Below are positions 24,721-28,471 of a DNA stretch of 28,471 bases, in pieces (position 1 is the first letter of the stretch; every line of letters begins with the position of its first letter). The DNA is from a virus. Location: IMG/VR virus record IMGVR_UViG_3300032288_003994, positions 1 through 28,471 of that record. One strand, given 5' to 3'. A program made the position numbers and the translations under genes. The notes below the pieces were generated by a model. That model was not told where the DNA came from. It did not search any database and saw nothing but the letters and a program-made list of their open reading frames with translations.

Positions 24721-26559
24721 TTAAGAAAAGTCTACTGTTCTGAGTTGTTTTACTCTAACATTTATATCTTTTGAGTCGAATCTTATTTGATAAATTTGAT
24801 CTGGTTCGGCAAAGATAGTGTCGTCAATTAATTGTATTTCTTTTGTTTCTTTATCATTATATCTTTGTGATGTTTCAGAAGACGAATACAACCCACCAAC
24901 TTTATTATAAACTTTTAAATCTGATAGCGTAATAACTCCGGCAGTATTTTGTATTAATTTTCTTACATCAGAAACATTAACATTTTGACCTAAATCTCTA
25001 TTTGACGGTAACATGTAATTTGAAACAGCGTCGATTATTTCTGTTATTATTTGACTTTGTGAGGTATTATTTTCAATTACAACTGATATTTCAAATTCTA
25101 AATCTATGACTTTTGCAACATCAATAGAAATATAATCATTTATCATCCTGTATTTAGATAAATAAGTTGCTAAATTATCTTTAAGGGTATTAGGTACATC
25201 TTGTGTTAGATTACCGTCAGCATCATATGATATTATCTGAACTGTTATTTTATTATTGTTTTCTGTAATGGCCACTTTTGCAGGTGCCCCAAATTTACCA
25301 GGCATTGTATCAATTAAAGACTTATAATCATTAACCGTTACCGCTCTTTTTTGTGCTGCAAAATTAAAAGAAACCATATTTCTAACTTCTTCGGTTGTTG
25401 GTGGATTAGCTCCTCCGACTGCTGATGTAACATTATTAACTTTTAAAGACCTAGTAACGTTTGAATTTATTATATCTGAAGGACCGTTTACTGAAAAGTT
25501 AACAGTACCTACTTGATTTATTGATCCAACACCAACATTAGATGATGTACCTCCACCAACTCTATACTGCACAAATAATGTAGTGTTTGGTGTTACTGTT
25601 AACCCTAATCCGATATTATTTTGATAATTTTGTATATTTAATGGAACTCCTAAATTTGCAAAAGTTTGAAGTTGTTGGTTTGGTGTTGTTGTTCCTCCTC
25701 CAAATTGGATTTTCATATAACCTTCTGGCATATATTCAGTTATAAATCTATTATCTGTTTTAATGTACTTTCCAACTTTTACACCTGCCGAGTCGATTGG
25801 TTTTGTTGTGTCTTCTATAAAAACAGTATCTTCCGCTAAGGCATCTACTTCATACCATCTATTTTGTGAAGTTACAAATTCTGATGGTGGTGGTGTTGAT
25901 TGATATTGTGTACCATCTTTTTGAATAATCGCACTTACTGCTAATACATTTTTTTCAGGTAAAAAGAAATTAAAAAATGGTACAACATCGCTTGTGTTTA
26001 TTACTCTTTTAAAAACTCTTGTAACACCATTAACGACAACTTCTCTTTTTGTCATAATGTATCCAGTAATTTTGTTGTTAGCATCAAATATTGGTGTTTT
26101 AGTTCTATTAACAAAACCTTGACTATTATATTGAGTTGAAAAGTCTACGTCGTATAATGTTTCAAAGATATTACCGCCACCATTAAATTGTGCACCTGTT
26201 CTTAAAATACCTAAATATCTTGTGTCTTCACTATCACCAAATGCAGGAACCTCTATTGATATGTCAGCTAAAGCAACGGAAGGTCTAAAACCTGGTATTT
26301 TTAAACCATATGTTCTTGCAATATTATAGATAGAAGATCTTTGTTGTGCATATTGTAAAACAGTTTCTTGAATACTTCTATCAATATGGTAATGTAAGTT
26401 ATCTCCGATTGCCGCATTTAAATCCATTAAGACTGAAAAAATAGATGCGTCATTAAAATTTTGAACAACTTCAGGATAGTATTGTTGTGCATAATTTATT
26501 AAATCTTGTCTAAGACTTTCAAAATCTCTACTTGTGTAGTTAATTTTATTTGTTGCCAT
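24721..26559 (-). CDS. Baseplate wedge subunit, T4 gp6-like (baseplate J family)
   Basis: The product is 612 residues, close to T4 gp6 (660). It starts MATNKINYTSRDFESLRQDL; the INYTSRDFESLRxDL opening followed by QYYPE, FNDASIFSVLMDLNAAIGDN and LHYHIDRSIQETVLQYA is characteristic of gp6-type wedge proteins in T4-like phages. The C-terminal half has the expected segments (RAVTVNDYKSLIDTMPGKFG at about 409-428, then KITVQIISYDADGN). In T4, gp6 dimers form the inner ring of the baseplate around the hub. The ATG comes one base after the TAA of the gp25-like gene (TAATATG), so the two are co-translated. No defects are seen. Confidence 0.93.
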   Translation of the reverse strand: MATNKINYTSRDFESLRQDLINYAQQYYPEVVQNFNDASIFSVLMDLNAAIGDNLHYHIDRSIQETVLQYAQQRSSIYNIARTYGLKIPGFRPSVALADISIEVPAFGDSEDTRYLGILRTGAQFNGGGNIFETLYDVDFSTQYNSQGFVNRTKTPIFDANNKITGYIMTKREVVVNGVTRVFKRVINTSDVVPFFNFFLPEKNVLAVSAIIQKDGTQYQSTPPPSEFVTSQNRWYEVDALAEDTVFIEDTTKPIDSAGVKVGKYIKTDNRFITEYMPEGYMKIQFGGGTTTPNQQLQTFANLGVPLNIQNYQNNIGLGLTVTPNTTLFVQYRVGGGTSSNVGVGSINQVGTVNFSVNGPSDIINSNVTRSLKVNNVTSAVGGANPPTTEEVRNMVSFNFAAQKRAVTVNDYKSLIDTMPGKFGAPAKVAITENNNKITVQIISYDADGNLTQDVPNTLKDNLATYLSKYRMINDYISIDVAKVIDLEFEISVVIENNTSQSQIITEIIDAVSNYMLPSNRDLGQNVNVSDVRKLIQNTAGVITLSDLKVYNKVGGLYSSSETSQRYNDKETKEIQLIDDTIFAEPDQIYQIRFDSKDINVRVKQLRTVDFS

Positions 26560-26560
26560 A

Positions 26561-27025
26561 TTAGATATTAATTATTATAAATTCTCTAGAACCAAAAGCA
26601 CTATTATTATTAGTGTAATCTATTCTTAATTTAGCGGTGTATTCTTCTGTGTTTGCACCGGGTATTCTATATATATCACTTTGTCCTAATAATTCCTGAT
26701 TAATTTCTCCAGGGGCTTCATCAGATTGTAAATAAGGTGTTACTGATATATTATTTATTAACAAATTAGGTATATACTTATCAACTTGAGTTTGAATATC
26801 TGATTTTATTGCTTCAAAAGTTTCACCGTCAAATGGGTCAAATATAAATTCATATATTCTTGTACCAAAATCAGGTAAAAAATATCTAGTACCTTTTTTA
26901 GTTAATATTAAATGTAATAAATTAGACCTAATTTCTTGGTCTGTTGTTTCAGATAATGAAAAGTAATAACCTTTTGGGTTATCCCTAAATGGGAAATTTA
27001 CTCCATATGTTGATCCGTCTGCCAT
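26561..27025 (-). CDS. Baseplate wedge protein, gp25-like (GPW/gp25 family)
   Basis: The product is 154 residues, slightly longer than T4 gp25 (132). It starts MADGSTYGVNFPFRDNPKGY. The conserved core is LLHLILTKKGTRYFLPDFGT at about 36-55, followed by RIYEFIFDPFDGETFEAI and a regular C-terminal half with VDKYIPNLLINNISVTP. This matches the gp25/lysozyme-like baseplate family, which joins wedge to hub and helps trigger sheath contraction; the family has no real lysozyme activity. It is the first structural gene after the terminator at 27068-27089, so a promoter probably lies in the 27026-27067 gap. It sits directly before the gp6-like gene, a common pairing in T4-like phages. Confidence 0.92.
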   Translation of the reverse strand: MADGSTYGVNFPFRDNPKGYYFSLSETTDQEIRSNLLHLILTKKGTRYFLPDFGTRIYEFIFDPFDGETFEAIKSDIQTQVDKYIPNLLINNISVTPYLQSDEAPGEINQELLGQSDIYRIPGANTEEYTAKLRIDYTNNNSAFGSREFIIINI

Positions 27026-27027
27026 AT

Positions 27028-27042
27028 TAAATAAATATAGTC
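27028..27042 (-). promoter_or_regulatory. Variant TATTTAT motif just before the gp25-like gene
   Basis: The coding strand reads GACTATATTTATTTA a few bases before the ATG. It resembles the leaders at 883-890, 16028-16035 and 24656-24669. Role unproven. Confidence 0.25.
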
Positions 27043-27055
27043 TTACTAAATTTTA

Positions 27056-27063
27056 TATAAATA
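27056..27063 (-). promoter_or_regulatory. TATTTATA motif between terminator and structural run
   Basis: An exact copy of the recurrent 8-mer, placed right after the T-tail of the terminator and about 31 bases before the gp25-like ATG. A promoter is expected here because transcription from upstream should stop. This is the best site to test the motif as a late promoter. Confidence 0.4.
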
Positions 27064-27067
27064 AAAA

Positions 27068-27089
27068 AATCCTTACTTTCGTAAGGATT
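27068..27089 (-). terminator. Rho-independent terminator after the RNR / DUF5522-like unit
   Basis: On the minus strand a nine-base-pair stem, AATCCTTAC / GTAAGGATT, closes a GAAA tetraloop and is followed by a T-run (TTTTTTATTTAT). The stop codon of the upstream 75-residue gene lies inside the hairpin. It separates the nucleotide-metabolism unit from the structural run. Confidence 0.88.
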
Positions 27090-27300
27090 CTTTAAGGTTT
27101 TGATTTCCTCTTTCGTATTGAGGTTCATAAGGACAATGTAAACACCTACTTCCACAACACTTACCCCTTCTTATATGATAATCTTCAGTCATAACCATCC
27201 TACCTTGGTTATCATAATAGAATTCGTTTGGTTGTAGTTTAGGTCCGAATTCCCTAACATATAATTGTTGTACCCAATCTTTTGATGCGTTTACTGTCAT
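27073..27300 (-). CDS. Small Cys-rich DUF5522-like protein
   Basis: The product is 75 residues starting MTVNASKDWVQQLYVREFGP. The core is MVMTEDYHIRRGKCCGSRCL followed by HCPYEP, with Cys48, Cys49, Cys53 and Cys56. This YHxxRGxCCGSxCxHCPY pattern is typical of DUF5522-type proteins common in Bacteroidota; the cysteines may bind metal. The start lies three bases after the TAA of the ribonucleotide reductase gene, so the two are co-transcribed, and its end is folded into the terminator hairpin. The biochemical role is unknown. It may be a redox or metal partner of the reductase, but only the neighbourhood suggests this. Confidence 0.8.
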   Translation of the reverse strand: MTVNASKDWVQQLYVREFGPKLQPNEFYYDNQGRMVMTEDYHIRRGKCCGSRCLHCPYEPQYERGNQNLKESLRK

Positions 27301-27303
27301 AAC

Positions 27304-28471
27304 TTATACTATTTCACATGCACCACCAGCACAAGCGGCTTCACCTCTAAGGTCGGTATTATCTTGTAACTCAACAACTTTAGTTAAATCAACATCAGTT
27401 AATGTTTTAACTAATCTTTCAAAGTCTTCTTTTGTGCAATCTTCAAAAGGTGCCTGTGTATATGTTCCTCCATTGTATGGTAATACAGATAACCCATTAT
27501 AGAAATCTCTGTTATTCCACATCCAATCACCAACTAAATCCCACTCATCTTCTTTAATTGAAACAGTTGCAGATACGTTATGTGTGTTTTGACCGTTTCT
27601 ATGACCAGGTTTAATCCATTCTTGAGAAACTTTCTTAACTCTTTCTAACATCTGAAATACTGACTCGTGTCTAACAATAGATCCTTCTGGTGCTCTTTGT
27701 GGGATAGTGATTACTGCGGTGTCGTGAGGACGGAAAAATTCATCTTCAATTAACTCAGGATGATTAATCGCCAAGTAAGAATAGATTGATTCATTTTTAC
27801 CTACTCGGATTCTTCTTAAATAGAAGTCATTATGCCAAGCGTGAATTCCTGATGAGGTTCCTAATACTAATGATGAGGTTCCTGATGGTTTAACTGTTGT
27901 TGTTCTTGCAGATTTATTAATTTTAATAAGTTCAGCAACTCTTTCGTTTTCTTCTTTAACAGCTTTAGCCGCTTTTTTCATATCATACCCTAAAACAACT
28001 CCTGAACCAATACCTGTCATACCAACACCGATAAGTGCGTCTTTTTCAGTTGTTCTTTTCCAAATATCTCTTAAATAATGGAAGTCAGTGTATCCTGCTT
28101 GTAATGTTCCAATAAAGGCGGCCGCTCTAACTCTTTTTTCAAAATCCTCTTGTGATTCAATATCTGAAGCATTTACTTCACATAGGTTACAGAATTGAAA
28201 TGGTCTTAGTGCAATCTCACAACAAGGGTTTGTTCCCCAATCTTTATCGTTAGATAGATAAATTCCTGGTTCTCCTGCTCCTGATAATTCAATACGTTTC
28301 CAAAGATCCATAAAGAACTCTTTTGTAATTTTGTGACGAAGAAGTACCGCTGAGTTATTTGCTCTACCTCTTTGTGCATTTTGTTCCCACCAATTTCCTG
28401 ACTTACAAGAAATCATTTCTTCATCATCAGCCGAGAATAATGAAATAAGTGCCGCTCTTCTGATACCACCA
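27304..28471 (-). CDS. nrdJ: Adenosylcobalamin-dependent ribonucleotide reductase (class II, monomeric type), C-terminal half
   Basis: The frame is open to the right edge, so the start is outside; 388 codons are visible. It begins GGIRRAALISLFSADDEEM. The active-site stretch TNPCCEIALRPFQFCNLCEV has the NPCxE thiyl-radical cysteine, with a second cysteine 11 residues later, the same spacing as Cys408 and Cys419 of Lactobacillus leichmannii ribonucleoside-triphosphate reductase. The C-terminus CAGGACEIV has the CxxxxC pair matching Cys731/Cys736 that relays reducing power. The KPSGTSSLVLGTSSGIHAWH segment is also typical. The family is about 740 residues, so about half is missing here. It makes deoxyribonucleotides for phage replication and needs vitamin B12 from the host. 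Subclass is inferred from spacing. Confidence 0.92.
   Translation of the reverse strand, partial: GGIRRAALISLFSADDEEMISCKSGNWWEQNAQRGRANNSAVLLRHKITKEFFMDLWKRIELSGAGEPGIYLSNDKDWGTNPCCEIALRPFQFCNLCEVNASDIESQEDFEKRVRAAAFIGTLQAGYTDFHYLRDIWKRTTEKDALIGVGMTGIGSGVVLGYDMKKAAKAVKEENERVAELIKINKSARTTTVKPSGTSSLVLGTSSGIHAWHNDFYLRRIRVGKNESIYSYLAINHPELIEDEFFRPHDTAVITIPQRAPEGSIVRHESVFQMLERVKKVSQEWIKPGHRNGQNTHNVSATVSIKEDEWDLVGDWMWNNRDFYNGLSVLPYNGGTYTQAPFEDCTKEDFERLVKTLTDVDLTKVVELQDNTDLRGEAACAGGACEIV

Overview
The window is a stretch of a large, AT-rich tailed-phage genome, most likely a contractile-tailed, T4-like (myovirus-type) phage or a prophage-like relative. Every supported gene is on the minus strand, so transcription runs from high to low coordinates. 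The phage call rests on a gp25-like and a gp6/baseplate-J-like baseplate wedge pair followed by about fifteen large, tightly packed structural or adhesin genes. A Bacteroidota host (flavobacterium-like) is inferred from many SprB-type repeats, a DUF5522-like CCGSxCxHCPY protein typical of that phylum, and AT-rich gene leaders with almost no Shine-Dalgarno sequences. I saw no tRNA, integrase, IS element or CRISPR array.

Layout, in transcription order. (1) 28471-27073: the C-terminal half of an adenosylcobalamin-dependent (class II, monomeric type) ribonucleotide reductase and a small Cys-rich protein, closed by a clear rho-independent terminator. (2) 27025-12161: the baseplate/tail module, with a gp25-like protein, a gp6-like protein, a 1655-residue protein with an internal hydrophobic multi-helix segment, four unrecognised or weakly recognised structural proteins (one with a PKD-like motif) and a 982-residue protein with a tail-fibre-type KTKGT motif. 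(3) 12161-905: an adhesin island, with a 1037-residue protein of seven SprB-like modules and a 19-fold Thr-Pro tract, two small single-module proteins, a GlcNAc-transferase-like glycosyltransferase (PF11397/GT60 type), a Cys-rich protein with four Thr-Pro tracts, another small single-module protein, a fibre-like protein with an internal duplication, an LRR-like protein, a 73-residue protein and a SprB-type gene interrupted by one in-frame TGA. (4) 878-1: the start of another structural gene that leaves the window.

Genes are packed with TAATG stop/start overlaps, and all 20 complete genes end in TAA. The most interesting idea is that the glycosyltransferase, which lies between the two genes with the Thr-Pro tracts, decorates these mucin-like linkers on the virion, giving a glycosylated phage adhesin. 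That is inference from family and position. A second point is the lone in-frame TGA, which sits where the repeat family normally has glycine. A third is the recurring coding-strand motif TATTTATA just upstream of several genes.
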